Assembly (NCBI GenBank): GCA_024734555.1 | Contig: JANPWX010000477.1 | Coordinates: forward strand, 310,784 to 374,783 | Source of the DNA: Trochalopteron elliotii | Taxonomy: Eukaryota > Chordata > Aves > Passeriformes > Leiothrichidae | Length of the DNA stretch: 64,000 nucleotides | Reading direction: 5' to 3' | Shown here: piece after piece, positions 48,901-61,700 of the stretch | Numbering within the stretch: position 1 is the stretch's first letter | Layout of the letters: every line of letters starts with the position of its first letter | Notes under the pieces: model-generated | What the model saw: the letters and a program-made list of their open reading frames with translations, nothing else | The model's database searches: none | Told to the model about the DNA's origin: nothing | Made by a program: the position numbers and the translations under genes

Positions 48901-51288
48901 TACATAAAATTGTTTCCTGAGCTGGCTGCTGAAAACCAGACCTACATCCAGCAAGCCCTGAGGATACTCTGCAAACCCTTTTGGTTATTAACTCTTTCAG
49001 TGAGTATTATCTGTTCAGCAGGCTTTCTGCCTGGATGCTACACACACCCATTCAAGCTCTTGTTCAATACTATTTTGGGGGAGTCTAGACCAGAAAGATT
49101 GGTAAAATTACTACCCCAGACTAAAAAGCATGAAATCATTTCTTTCTATATAGGGGAATCTTGTGGGCACACACCTCACAGTGGGTCTCTGCTCATTTCA
49201 GGGCATTGAGCATTCATTGTAGTTGAAAAACTGCTCAGTCTGGACTGATCCTACACCAAAAAATTTCTGTGGCTGCTTCTCATTGAAGAAGTGAATGGTC
49301 TTTAAACTGTCAATGCTGGTTAAGCTGTCAATTGTCAAGGGAAGATCATGCCAATTCCTTCAGGTCCAGATCACAGGAATTCTGTTCTGATCTGTCCTGC
49401 CCTGCTGATCACTGTACAAACCCAGGTGCTGCAATGGGTGCTGGAGGCAAAGGTTCATTTAGTTTTAAGAGCAATAGGAAAGTTACCACTGCTAATGAGG
49501 GCAACAGGGATTTCTGCACAAGCCATTCACTCAGGCACTTCCTCATCTTCTCATAAATATTTTGTTTGTTTGTACCCCATGCTCTAAAACTCAGAAATGT
49601 CTGTGTGAGCTGCAGACATATATCTGAGATACATGCTAGAAAAAGCACTAAGCAAAGGAGAAACAGAGAAAAAGCAACCAGCACAACTGCATCATTCCCA
49701 AGTGAAATGTAAATTGCAGCTAGAAATCCAAAAGTGGTCATGAATGAAATGGCAGAGTAAAATATGCTCAAACTTTTTCATTCTCTCATATTTCTACAGG
49801 TACCACAATCAGACAAAATACAGGTCAGCTCTTGGCAGGTGATGAGTTCTTACAGCACCAGTAATACCTCTGGAACAATCAATTTGCTGTGAGAAGCTGT
49901 GCCAATCCTTTGAGCTGAGGAACATATAAATTTATTTTGTTACACCATGAGCTCATAGAAACTTCATGCTACCAATGCTACCAATCGTTTGTCTGTCTGT
50001 GTGCTGCCAGGAAGCTGCCACCTGACTTTCATACTGTTCATGGATTTCAAAGGTGCCTGGGAGAGAACCAGCAACTCAGAACAGTTCTAAGATCCATCCA
50101 TCAAAACACCACCAAAATCCAGTACTGAGACTACGAGGGAGCTGTTTGCACAATAACAGCAATGAACTTGGATTTTTTATTTGGAAGAACTAAAACTAAA
50201 ATATCAGTCTGCATAAAAAAAATACTTAATTGAAACTCTTATTAACTGTGATACTCTAGTAGGTCCAAAGCTATATATTTATGCAGTTTTTTTCAAGTTT
50301 AAATCCATGCTACTTACTTTATTTCTCACGTTGAACTGACCAACATTTGCTTTTAGTTTAAAAAAAACCCTACAAATAAAATTAACTGGAACTATGCTAT
50401 TATTGTTATTACTTTTAGACAAGAGCTGGCTAAAGTTCTGGAGTGAGAACTGCAGTTTTAGTGCAAATCTAGCAGACTAGAAATAAAAGGCTGCAGAAGT
50501 CTAGAATACAGGTTGGAGCAACTGTCTTTATCACTGGAGGGCAGCATAAGTACCAATATAAGCTAAAATAGCAAAACCCCAGTATTTTCAGCTGTTACTT
50601 TATATGCCAGGACAGTAATTGCTGCTCCTTTATAGTGGCCAGCTACAAACAAGAGATGCTGCAGCCAGCAGTCCAACCTGCCTCTGAAAGACAGATTTGT
50701 TGTCACTAATTTTACTTTATTGTTGTAATTTCCCAGACCAAACCCAGGCTGGAGGTGAAGAGAAACTTACTATGGTTAGACAACTCTTGGCAGAGAAATT
50801 TTTTCCCAAAACTCGTATTAAACTCTTTTTCCCCCCTAATTTTAATAGCAAATATATTTGCCAAAGTCCTCATCATATTATGGCTACTATCAAACTTGCA
50901 TGCAGTCTCAACCCTTTGGGATTTCTCTCTTATAGTCAAACATAGATTACCGTATTTCTAAGAGCTCAGCAGGCTTAGGACCTTTCTGGTTGAAATGAGT
51001 CTTTAATTGTTTCATTTGCAACATGCACAGAAATCTTGGTCAAAGTTTTCTATGTCCTTGGCAATGAAGAGGAGAAATTCATGCTACAGTTCTAGGCTAC
51101 ATTTTCTTATTTATAGCAATTTAGGGAGTTTCTGAAGTAGTCCTGGGAATACAGTGAAAAAACCCTTTTCCTTCTCTAGGATACTTCTGTAACTTTGGGT
51201 CAAATCTGCATCCTCCCTCATGAAAATGAAATTAGCATGGAATCAACACAAGCAGAAATGGCAGGACCTAGCTCAGGCCAGGAGAAAC
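45913..51288. other. Intergenic DNA, no gene recognised
   Basis: The longest open frame (47321-47791, +, 156 codons) has no recognised domain, and its N-terminal part shows no signal or membrane segment. No repeat I can name occurs here. I see no exon series or RNA gene. Confidence 0.55.
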
Positions 51289-51475
51289 AGAATTATAGAA
51301 TCATGGAATGGTTTGGGTGGGAGAGACCATAAAAATCATCTAGTTCTACCCTCCTTTCACTAGGTTGCTTCAAGCCCTGTCCAACCTGGCCTTGAACACT
51401 CCTGAGGCATCAGTGGCTCTCTGGTTCATTCACCCTGGCAGGTGTCAACACCTTCTCCCAAACAAAGCTGTGTTA
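51289..51475 (-). mobile_element. CR1 LINE 3'-end fragment
   Basis: The + strand reads AGAATTATAGAATCATGGAA, TGGTTTGGGTGGGAGAGACC, ATCATCTAGTTCTACCCTCC, GGTTGCTTCAAGCCCTGTCC and AACCTGGCCTTGAACACTCC. This is the reverse complement of a CR1 end, diverged in its left part. Confidence 0.88.
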
Positions 51476-51578
51476 GTTGCTATGATGAAATAGAGGAAAA
51501 ATCTTTTTCCCCTTGAAATAAATCTCTTAGAAGAAGAATAGAGATTTTCTTCTTTTTACCCACCTAGTTAAATAAAAG

Positions 51579-51835
51579 AAGTGGTTCAGGTTGGAAAGGA
51601 CAACTGGAGGACATCTAGTCCAACCTTCCTCAATCAGGGTCCCTTAAAAGATATTACTCAGGATCATGTTCAGATTACTTTGGTGTATCTCCAGAGAAGG
51701 AGATTCCAAAACCTCTCTTGGCAATCTGTCCCAATGCCCAACCACCCTTATAGCTAAGAAGTTCTTCCTCACATTCAGGTGAAAATTACTGTGTTGTGTT
51801 TTCTGCCCGTTTTCATTTGAAAGGAAACCAGGCAC
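51579..51835 (-). mobile_element. CR1 LINE fragment, second subfamily
   Basis: It reads GGTTCAGGTTGGAAAGGACA, GGACATCTAGTCCAACCTTC, GGCAATCTGTCCCAATGCCC, AACCACCCTTATAGCTAAGA and AGTTCTTCCTCACATTCAGG in + strand order, the reverse complement of a CR1 type different from its left neighbour. A - strand frame reading NVRKNFLAIRVVGHWDRLPRE is the remnant of the CR1 ORF2 C-terminus. Confidence 0.88.
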
Positions 51836-52966
51836 ATAATCATAGTCCAGTGTGCTCCCTCTAGATGGGGTGCCACAGAGCAGGACTTCAGGATGCAGAC
51901 AGAGACTTGAAGGCAAACCCCAAATATTCCCATTTGCAGTGGATGGAGGAATGTGAGTGAATGTGTGAATGACTTTAAGTGTCCTTAGCAGCTCGCTGTA
52001 AACTCCAGGGTCTGAGGGATGCTCATGCTGGTACCTGCACTGTCATGAGCAAGAGAAGAGGTAGCACAGAGACAGGGGCAGATCTCTGAGCCATGGGGTA
52101 GCCCTGGGGACAGTGTGGGCAGATCTCCTTGGTCTTCCCAGAGATGGTCAAGAAATCCTGGGAAGGATTGCCCCATGCCTTTGCACTGGAAGGGGTTTAA
52201 ATTCCCACTCTACCACTTGTGGGAGCTGAGAGCTGCCAGGGCTGTGAGGAGAGGGGAGAAGGCTGAAGGAGAAAGCAAAGAGGGAACTTGATGAGAAAGG
52301 ATCCACTGGCAGGAGTGTTTGGTGAGGAATGGAACTGGCTTATGTTCTGTGGGGACCATTTCTCTGTCTGGGAATTTGAAACATTTGGTTGCATTTCACA
52401 CAGCTTCAGGGCACCTGTAAATTGCCTCTCTGCAGATAATCAGTGAGGGACCATATGCCAGCTCAGGGTTGCCAATTCCCTGGCCCTGACCCACTCTTCC
52501 CAAGTCCTGAAATGCCCTGTACCTCTTTTGAGGACAGAGGTGCCAGTTCCTGCTGCTGCCCAAGGTCTTACCTCCACATTTGTTTTTAAAAAAACCCTGT
52601 TTATTTCCTCTAAATCTAAATGTAAGGCAACAGGCACCTGACAAATTGGTACTGTAATATGGATTAATACTAAATATCTTTCTACTGAAGAAAGGGGAGA
52701 TACTAATATTTACAAGTAATGTATTTTATTGAAGATTTCAGTCTTTAAAAGACATAAATGTTTGGTATAGAATTTCAAGCCCAGTAAAAGGCTGTTATAC
52801 AAATATGGTCATGGTTGAATCTTGAAAAATGTTAACAGTTTTAAGATGAGGGAGCTTTACAAGGGAGGAAAATTAATATTGATTTATACTGTTTATCTGT
52901 AGCATAGTAAAGTTGCCTACACCTAAAAAAATCCAAGTAATTAAACATCTAATCTAAATTCATACC

Positions 52967-53067
52967 TGTGGGCCTGATATTTCTGGGTCTGAGAAATTTT
53001 TCCTTGGGAAAAGTTAGCAGCTGCTAGCAGACTAAAATCTCTCAGACCCAGAAATATCAGGCCCACA
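52967..53067. repeat. Perfect 28-bp inverted repeat (hairpin) with 45-bp spacer
   Basis: The left arm 52967-52994 (starting TGTGGGCCTGATATTTC) is the exact reverse complement of 53040-53067 (ending TATCAGGCCCACA). The 45-bp spacer contains a second small palindrome around AGCAGCTGCT. An RNA from either strand would fold into a long hairpin. It could be a pre-miRNA-like element, a small palindromic mobile element or a local inverted duplication. Nothing nearby shows transcription. Confidence 0.9.
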
Positions 53068-53143
53068 CATACCAAAAGAAAAAAGAAGGCTAAGCAAATT
53101 CTGTGGCTTAAATGGAGGTAGAAAAACCTGACCATTATGGGCT

Positions 53144-53158
53144 AAAAAAAAAAAAAAA
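53144..53158. repeat. Poly(A) run, 15 bases
   Basis: Fifteen A in a row lie about 75 bp after the 52967-53067 hairpin. They could be a simple slippage tract or the tail of a short retrocopy; no body is recognised. Confidence 0.9.
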
Positions 53159-56100
53159 GCAGTCCATTAAAAGAAGGGGCAAACGGAAATAAATAATGGG
53201 AAAAACCCCCTGTATTTTCCTTACAGAATCTGCTTAATTCAGCCCCTGTTTTAGTAACTTGGTTGCTCACAGCTGCCTTGTTTGTGTCTCTCCACTCACT
53301 GAGCTGCCCTCATGGAGCCCTAATGGCCCACCCTGACCCCCACCAAACAAAGGGAACAGTCAAACTGGTTACTGCCCATCACCCCAAAGCTACTTCTCAG
53401 CATTTTCATTGCAGTTACAATGAAGAGATGTCTCAGAGGCATTAGCCTGACCCCATTTTATGCACGTGCCCTCAAGTTTATGAACTGGTTATCACAGACT
53501 ATTCCCCAGCTCTGGCAGCAGCTGCCAGACTCATGCACGGGTCTTCATCCTAAAATATCCATCCGATCTCAAGGAATTGTAATTTGTCTCCTTGTTTCTC
53601 TCCTTTTTACTGTAGCCTGGGAGGGGACACCTCTAATATCTGATTTTTGCCTGCTCCTTTCCATCTGGTCACATGCTTCCATGAAATATTGTCTGCAGGC
53701 ATCCCAGGGGAAGAGCTACTTCATGCTTTTCATTAGACTCTTAAATGCTTATAGAGCCTGTGTAACTGCTGAATTTACGTTTTCAGGCAAAGTTTATCAA
53801 AGAGCATTGCCCTTGGATGAAACAGAGATTAGTTACATTGAACCTTTCTAAAGGTTTTGAGGAAATGTCTGGTTTAAGAAGTTCTGCTTCCTTTTCAGAT
53901 TAGAATATCAGTCTATCCCAGTCCTCAGACTGCCAAAGACTTGTGTTCATATCTTTATATTCATTCTGATGGCTCCACTGAAGCCAATGGGATTATTCAC
54001 CATGTTCATGGCTTGGCAGTTGCATTTGTTTTTGCACAAGTGTGGACTTGATTTCTCTTCCCAGTGTATGTAAGTGTTCCTTACCAGATGCAGCCCCAGG
54101 ACATGTGATTCTCCACTTCTGTCCTATTTATGTCACCATTCATATTTAATATAATTAAAAAGCTACAGATGATGCCATGGCAAATTTTACACTAGGCACA
54201 AAGCCTGCTTTTTAATTTTTTTTTTGATGGAGGGCGTTATTATCTTTTTTATTGGCAAAGCTGAATTTAACTTCATTGAGCGATTCCTGTCTTATTCATA
54301 ATAGAGACATATCCAGCACTTTTCTAGTGCACCACTTGAAAGAAATAATGAATTACACAAAATGAGAAGTTTCATATTTCTTTTAGAAATGAGCTTTAAC
54401 ATCACAAGATACTGTATTCTCATTCTGAGTCAAATATCTTGCTATTTTTTTCCCAGGAAAAGTCCTCAGCAAGGCTTTGTTCTTGCCTGAGTGTTGTATG
54501 ACTGTAACAAATCACTAAAATGTCCCTGAGATGTCTTACATCAGGGAAATTGAAACCCTGAAAAATAGATGTGCTTGGCACGGTTTTTCTACATATTGTG
54601 AAATTGCTACTATAATTGTAGAATTTAGTATGTTATGGGAAAAAAAGTCCTTTCTTTTAAGGCCTTTATTTCTGCAAAGCCCCTATTTAACTTGAAGCAC
54701 AGAGCTAAGTGCATCCTTATTTAGCTCAGTGTTTAAACACATGCTTAAATTTAAAGATGTCCCAGTCCATGAGACTTTAGAATATAATTAAACTAAATCA
54801 TTTACTTGAGTACTTTGCCAGATGAAGATCATCAGATGTAAAATACCACTATGAACATAGGCTGCATTGCTGTCTAAAGTCATAACTTTGACAATAAATC
54901 AAGCAATGTCAGGATTGCTCTGCAGCCCTGAAGGAGGATGATGTGGGCTGATGTGGTCTGTCAGTGTCCATACTATAAAACAGTCCTGTAGTCTAAAAAT
55001 TGGGTGACTGCAAGTAAATTGTCTGGTGGGAATTGTCCCTGGGCCATGCCAGCACACAGATTGTGCCAGGGGTTGTTGGGGAGAGAGCTGGTTTTCTGGA
55101 ACAAAGCTGTGCCAGGGACTTCTCTAGATATTTAATAGCTTTGAAGATTAAATTCCAGTACCTGTGTCATTACAAAACCTGGAATTACCTGGTGTTAAAA
55201 AGGGGCACCCTAAATCCTGTGCTTCAACTTTATCATACCTAGGAAATAAGACTGGCTCCATAATACAGTTCAGGAACAGTGTACCTCTCTGAGGTAGTGA
55301 GTAGAGAACAAATTTTTCTTCAGGGCATGATAGTGTCCATGTTTAAGCTTTCACAGCTGGATGAGCCCTCTCAGAAATTCTCACACAGGTACAATAATAA
55401 CAAGGCTGACTCCTTGGCCACTCCTTGCTTTTCCACCTCATGGTGAATTCAGAATTTTGCAATGACTCCTTCTTTTTCTGTAAAGGCAAAATCACACGTC
55501 CCACTAATCCTACATATTTAGTATTTGGGTCTGCATGTTGGGAATGAGGCCTTATGCCTGGGGAGGCACATACTAACCACTGCTGTCCAAATCCTGCAAA
55601 ATCTCCCTTGATATGGAGCTGAAACCAATGGGATTTCCTCCAAGAGAATGTCTGCTTCTGGGAGACAGGATGTTTTTGTAGGTCAGGGATTATCTTCAAT
55701 GTGATAAGTGTGAGAAAAGTTCAGTCCTTATTGATGAAAGAAAATAAGATCAGAGAAGTATCAAGTCAGAATTGCAAGATGTTGTAGACTCGGATTCCTC
55801 TATTCATGGAGACTTTTACTCTATTTGATTGACATCTCTATTCAAATTCCCATGTAAAAGATGTCTGTCCATGACTAAATCTAAAATATTTCATGTCCTG
55901 TTCTCAAACAGCTTATGGAAAGAAAAGTGATGCCTCTTGTCCTTTTCAGAAGAACTCAGTGCAACATCCAACACACAGATGGGAAACAGAGAAGCAGTCT
56001 CAGAGTAGAGGGCTGCCACATTGCCTTACCCTGGGAATTTTCCCTTCTCCAGCAAAAGCTGGGCTAATCTCTTCATAATTTTGCTGTGTAAGCAGGGTAG

Positions 56101-57119
56101 ACTCTGATGTGCTGACATTGCCCACGTGGTGAAGGAATTGATTATCAATCCATGTAAGGAATATTGCCTGGAGTATCCAGCAGGGTGATGCAGAGGGGAA
56201 TTAAGCAGGACACTGTTGAGATACCCTCATTTTTCTGTAGTTAAGGCTGTATCAGTATCTCCACTGGAATACTCATTTCCAGAGGCTTGTACAACTAAGC
56301 CCAGAAAATGTGCTCTGGACAGAAATTTGGCAAAAAATTGATCCAAGTAGGGGCAATAATTTCTTTTAGAGGGCATGATGAAATGTCCACTTATTTTTGT
56401 TGCTGAGGCAGAAAAGCAGAGAAAAACTAGGCATTCTTATGATAAAAGTGTGCTGAAAAACAAATTCCTAAAGTGAAGGAACCAAAATAGAAGTTTATGA
56501 GATAAAAACCTCATAAAAATGGAAATTTAGGCTTAATTTTTTTCCAAGTTTTCTTATAGACACTTTTCTGTCTGAAGAAAGTATTTTGCTATTTGGGCTT
56601 TGTAATAAATTAGTTAGGTCTGTACCACAGGCTGCACTTTGAAGCATAGAAACATCTTCCATTTATTTCAACAGAGTTACGCTCTCAGAATTTTCAAAAA
56701 TAAATAGGGATATTTTGAAGAGGTTGAGAGCACACAGAGAAGAATAAAGTACAAAATAAGTTGAGCTGCAAAAAGAAGATAGCCTCAGGGAGCAGGAAAG
56801 AGAAACTCTGTTTTAATGAGGAAGCAGGAAAAAAATGAGAATAGTGTTGTGGACACACTGGTATGCCAGAGAGGAAACAAGGAGAGCTAGGAAAGATGAA
56901 CTGCTTCTCATTTACTTGTTTTCAGCAGGGTTTTGACTGCCTGTGTGGGCAAGAAAGCCAGATCCTTGTGTTTGACCTGGACCTCCATAACCCACCTCAA
57001 ATTTGTGGTTAATGATGTTTTGCATGGCTATGGGTAGGATGAGCATTCAAGTTTCACACTGGATCCTTTGCTGTTAAATCATGAAGGAGGTAGAAAGAGA
57101 TGGAGAAATGGTTGAGGGT

Positions 57120-57135
57120 AAAAAAAAAAAAAAAA
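57120..57135. repeat. Poly(A) run, 16 bases
   Basis: Sixteen A in a row occur in intergenic DNA with no recognisable retrocopy upstream. Confidence 0.9.
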
Positions 57136-58548
57136 GATTACATTTGGGAAAAGCCTCTAGGATTAAAAGGAAAAGCTTCCAGAAAATTCTTTTAGCTGAC
57201 TGCCATATCAGAAGAAGAATTTACACCTCTCCAGTGTTGGGCAGGTGAGGTGTTGTGTGGGGCTCTGTAGTGAGAAGTAGGAATCTCTCAAAGAACACCT
57301 CTAAAAAAACCCTTAAAGTCTTCTTGATCAGAGGTGTATGAGCTTGTGTCAGCCTGTGAGCTGCCGTGGTCACAAATTCCAAATTACTCCTGGGGAAATT
57401 ATGAATTCTTGCTCCCAGCATGAGGTTTGTACCAGGGGTTTATGGTATTGCTGCTCATGAGAAGGCAGAGAGAGAATGAGTGTGGCATGAAATACCTGTA
57501 CTTGCATATTTAATCTCTCACCCCCACAGAGCTCTGTCAGGCAAGGAAACAGTTCTGAATCTTCTCCCCAAAGGTTTGTGAGAACAAACATGGAATCCCT
57601 CCCTTGCTGTCCATGGAAAGCATGCCATGGAGAGGCCCATACTGAGGTGGAACAACCTGTACTAACTTGGTATGTGACATGGTTTATGTAAGACTATGGT
57701 GAAAAGAATCATTTTAGTTGATGGATGAGGTGCTTTCTATACACAGTTTCCTTTCCTGTTCAAATGCCTTTTGCCTGTGTTGGAATTTATGAAAGAGGAA
57801 TGAAAGCTTTATCTGTCTATAATAATTTGGTTACACTCCAAATAACGTTTCAAGTGTTTTCCACTTCACCTTATTTTTCTCAGACATCCTGAGCATCCCT
57901 GTTTGTTTAAAGCCTTGTTGGAGGTGACACTGCCTCTGTGTGAGGAATCCCTTTTCCCCAACACTACAACACGTCCCTTGCTCACTAACTGCCTAACTTT
58001 GCTTCCTTAAAGTGTTTCCCAGGAGATCAAACGGGAGCTTAAAGTACTCAAAAACCTAGTGTTGCAATGAAAAATAACTTATTAAAGTTTATAATTACTG
58101 AAAAATTAATCAGAGACTTAGCATGGTACTTGCATAAAGACAATAAGCCAAGCTCTTGTCATAGTGAAATATGGAATAACTACGTTGAAATAAATCTTAA
58201 TTATGCTAGAGTTACTACTCAGTGTGACTTAATTAAGAGTAGAGCAGTGAAAGCCTTTGGGGAAAGAAAGAATGCTGATTACACAACCACTTAACTGCAT
58301 TTTCTTCCATCCCCCCTGGTTCTTTTCCTTCCCATTAGAGAAAATTTCAAAACTAGAGTTGTTCAAAGAACTTGAATAGACATTAACATGTGGCAGGTTA
58401 CATTCTAAATAGGAATTGTTTGAAGTAAAAAGTTGAGAATGCTAATCCTGAAGATAATCTCTTTAAATTATGCATGCAAGGTGTCATGCATCCATATATA
58501 CCTTGACCTTAAAAAGTGCATTGCTTAGTTAGGCAATAAATTTATGAA

Positions 58549-58755
58549 ACATAGAATGGTTTAAGTTGGAAGAGACCATAAAGACCATCTAGTTCCAATC
58601 ACCTACAATGGGCAGCACACTTTGCACTGATCCATGCCCTGTCCCACCTGCCTTGGGACACAACCAGGGATGGGCAGCCACAGCTTCTCTGGGCAACCTG
58701 TGCCAAGGCCTCCATACTCTCACAGTAAAGAATTTCTTCCTAATTTAAACCTACA
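58549..58755 (-). mobile_element. CR1 LINE 3'-end fragment
   Basis: The + strand reads CATAGAATGGTTTAAGTTGG, AAGAGACCATAAAGACCATC, TAGTTCCAATCACC, AGCCACAGCTTCTCTGGGCA, ACCTGTGCCAAGGCC and CTCACAGTAAAGAATTTCTT. This is the reverse complement of the CR1 3' UTR and ORF2 end, 5'-truncated. Confidence 0.93.
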
Positions 58756-61700
58756 GTACTGGACTACAGAGGTGAAGACTTAACTCTAAAAACCAAAAAA
58801 CAAAAAACCCCCTCTGAAGATTAGATTAAAATAATCCACAGAGCAAAGTGTAAAGAAACAGACCTTCACTGCAGCCCCCTGAGTGCAGCATGCAACTATG
58901 GCTATAGAGTATAGACAGATATATTGTTCAACAAGCACACCAACAATGTAAGAGGCTCATTTGTCATGGTATCACTTCTTATCAGATAGAAGACATGCAA
59001 AGTCAAATATATCATGGCAATAAATCTGTTGACTTCAACAGAGTTATCTCAACAATGAATTCAAAGCAATATACTTTGAGGGAATGAAACCAAACCAAGC
59101 AGGAGATGAACACAGGGCTCTTGAAAGATTATCTAGACCATATATAAAATCAGACACTAAAGGAATATGTACAGTATTGCAGGGGATTTATGGTAACTGG
59201 GGAAAAAGGTGTGTAATGAAGATCCAGTATGCAGCATGTTATCAGAGTGTCAGATTTCTTGGCATCAGCTATGTGCTTTCTTCACAGGTGCTTATGCAGC
59301 TCCAGTAAAGCTGAAAAGGTGCTGTAGAAAAGGTATAATGTACTGAAAAGAACTGAAAGGAAAATAAGCAAAAAAAAAAAAGTAGAAACGATTAAAAAAA
59401 TGGACTCTTCATCCCAAAATTATTCCAGTTTTCCTTGTTCAACAGAGACTGATGTATCTGCAGAAGTAAAGGCTGCACTGATCTTTTTTGGTGGATGTGG
59501 AAATTGGTTGAAAAAAATAACAAAATTATATCCATGGCAGATGTGGTTTGTTTTCTGCTTCACTCCTGCATCAACAGAGAAATAAAAATCTTCTAGTCCC
59601 AGTGTGTGATCTTTATATTTGGTGCCACTTACACAAGTGCTACTGCATATGCATGACACTGAGAGGAGTTGGTTTGACACCTCATCAAATTCGAGTTCAT
59701 TTGTTTGAGCCCACCTTTAATATTGACATCTTCTGATGTCTTGGCTTACTATTCTCTGCTATGAAAATTCCAGTTTTCTAAGCAATCTGTTGTGCATAAC
59801 ACTTCATAAGCAAAACATAAAATTTGGGCTGAGTTATTCCTGGGATTTATCCCTAAAATTGAAACTTGGGAGGCATGCTTATAATCTTTTCTCTTTCTCT
59901 TGATGTTTTGTCATTTTAAGTGGGGTTAATCGTCCCAAGCCTGGATGAGTCTGCATTGCTGATGTCTGTGTTTGGACCAATTGCTGAGCTTCCTTAATTA
60001 CACATGGACAGAAATACGGATTTAAAAAAATGTGATTCATTTACTTCTAATATACAACTTTAAAACAGATCAGAAGTGTCTGTCACGCTCTTATGGCCAT
60101 AAAGGAAGTTCAGATAAAAATATCTACATTGCTAATATCTGCTAATATCTGAAGTTAGATGAGATGAATCCTGGCTTTGATGGCTTTGGAAAGTGCCATT
60201 TCCCTCAACATAATGCATGACAGACATCCCTGGGATATATCTGAGCAGTAAAAGAGAAGTCCAGGAATTCCCAGGTGACACCTCTAGAAGTGATAACCAA
60301 GGGTCACAGTGCTGCAGGAATCCAGGTTTTGTGTGGGCAATGGAGGAAATCTAAAAAGAGGCTTGGGAAACTTGAAATTCACAATGGACTGGTCAAAATA
60401 GGATGGATATTGCACAATGTCATCAGGATGCAAATCAAGGTCAGTAAAAACTTCCCAACTAGAGAGACATCTGAGCCATAACCCAACATTAAAACATCCC
60501 CTGCTTCCAAACCTTAGTGAAATATTTAGATCTCAGTTCTGTGCCTGGCCCTTGAATATTTTGGGTCAAATCAGTAACCTTGATCTAGCTACCCCTGAAG
60601 TTTAGATCTAGATTCAAACTTTGGAAGTTTTGCCTGTCTAGAAAGTTTCTCTTTCTCTAAGACATGTTGCGCTCAAAAGTTTCCCCAAACAACCAAGAGC
60701 TTTGACCACTCCTAAAACACAGAGGTCATTTTTGGCAAATGATAATGGCAAAGTACAGAAAAATATAAAGAGGTGAAATTGCATTCCTTGGAAACAGAAG
60801 CAGCTCATGAATATTAGAACTGGCATTCAAATGGCTTTCTTTTTTTTTTTTTTGTACTGCAGGTGATTTTTTTCTGGCTCTCCCTAACCATGAAAGAGTA
60901 GGGAGAAGTGAGACATGTCACATAGCAAAGAATTAACATCTTGCAGAGAGCTTTTTAGTAAAACATATGTACACACCCACGTCAGCAAACTCTGCAGGTT
61001 TGAGACTGAGTTATCAGCCACAAATAGACACGTATACACATTTTGGAAGGCAAACAGCTTCCAGATTATCTTTTAAAGGTACCCACAAGTAATACAAAGT
61101 AGACATAGACACTTCATATAGTGATATCTTTACATAGTGTCCTCATGGATACTATAGGTTCAGGAAGACATTGCTCATGGAGGTGATGTTATACCATATT
61201 CCAGGAAGTAGAAAGCAAGCCCTTTTAAAATACTGAAAGGAGAGATTGACATGGCAAGTTCCAGTGCAGAACTGGGCTGAGAGCAAACTGAAATGGCTAG
61301 ATGTGTTTTCATCCCTTCCCTTGGGCTACTAAGCTGAATAGTTTACAAAGCAGAGAAAGTAATTCATAGTTCTTTACAGTACAATTTCTAGTGCCACATA
61401 GTAACGGAGGATTTACTGCACTCTCCTGTGAAATTTCAACTGCCATAACAAAGCTTTATGTTGCAGATGATCAACACGCAAATATTTAGGAATAATAATA
61501 ACAGTAAAAAAGACATTTCACCCTCCCCTCCCCTTCCCACAGGGGACCAATCTGTCTTCTTACACCTAGGGGTTGAACCGGCCCCATGCAAACTGTCACA
61601 AGGTGTTTTTTTTCTCGGTGTGTGGCAAGTTTTTTGAATAATGTTTTGCTTAAAGAAGGGGAAAATCCCACTTCCTGCAGCATATTGCAGGGACCAGCAA

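Larger units (their letters stand above)
51836..58548. other. Intergenic DNA, no gene recognised
   Basis: The region includes a GC-richer stretch at about 51980-52600 with no domain-bearing frame, the long inverted repeat at 52967-53067, A runs at 53144-53158 and 57120-57135, and a 143-codon open frame (53420-53851, +) with a possible hydrophobic segment (IVICLLVSLLFTVAW). I recognise no gene. Confidence 0.55.

Noticed and set aside
51644..51916. 90-codon - strand open frame
   Set aside because: It is the remnant of the CR1 ORF2 C-terminus plus flanking sequence.
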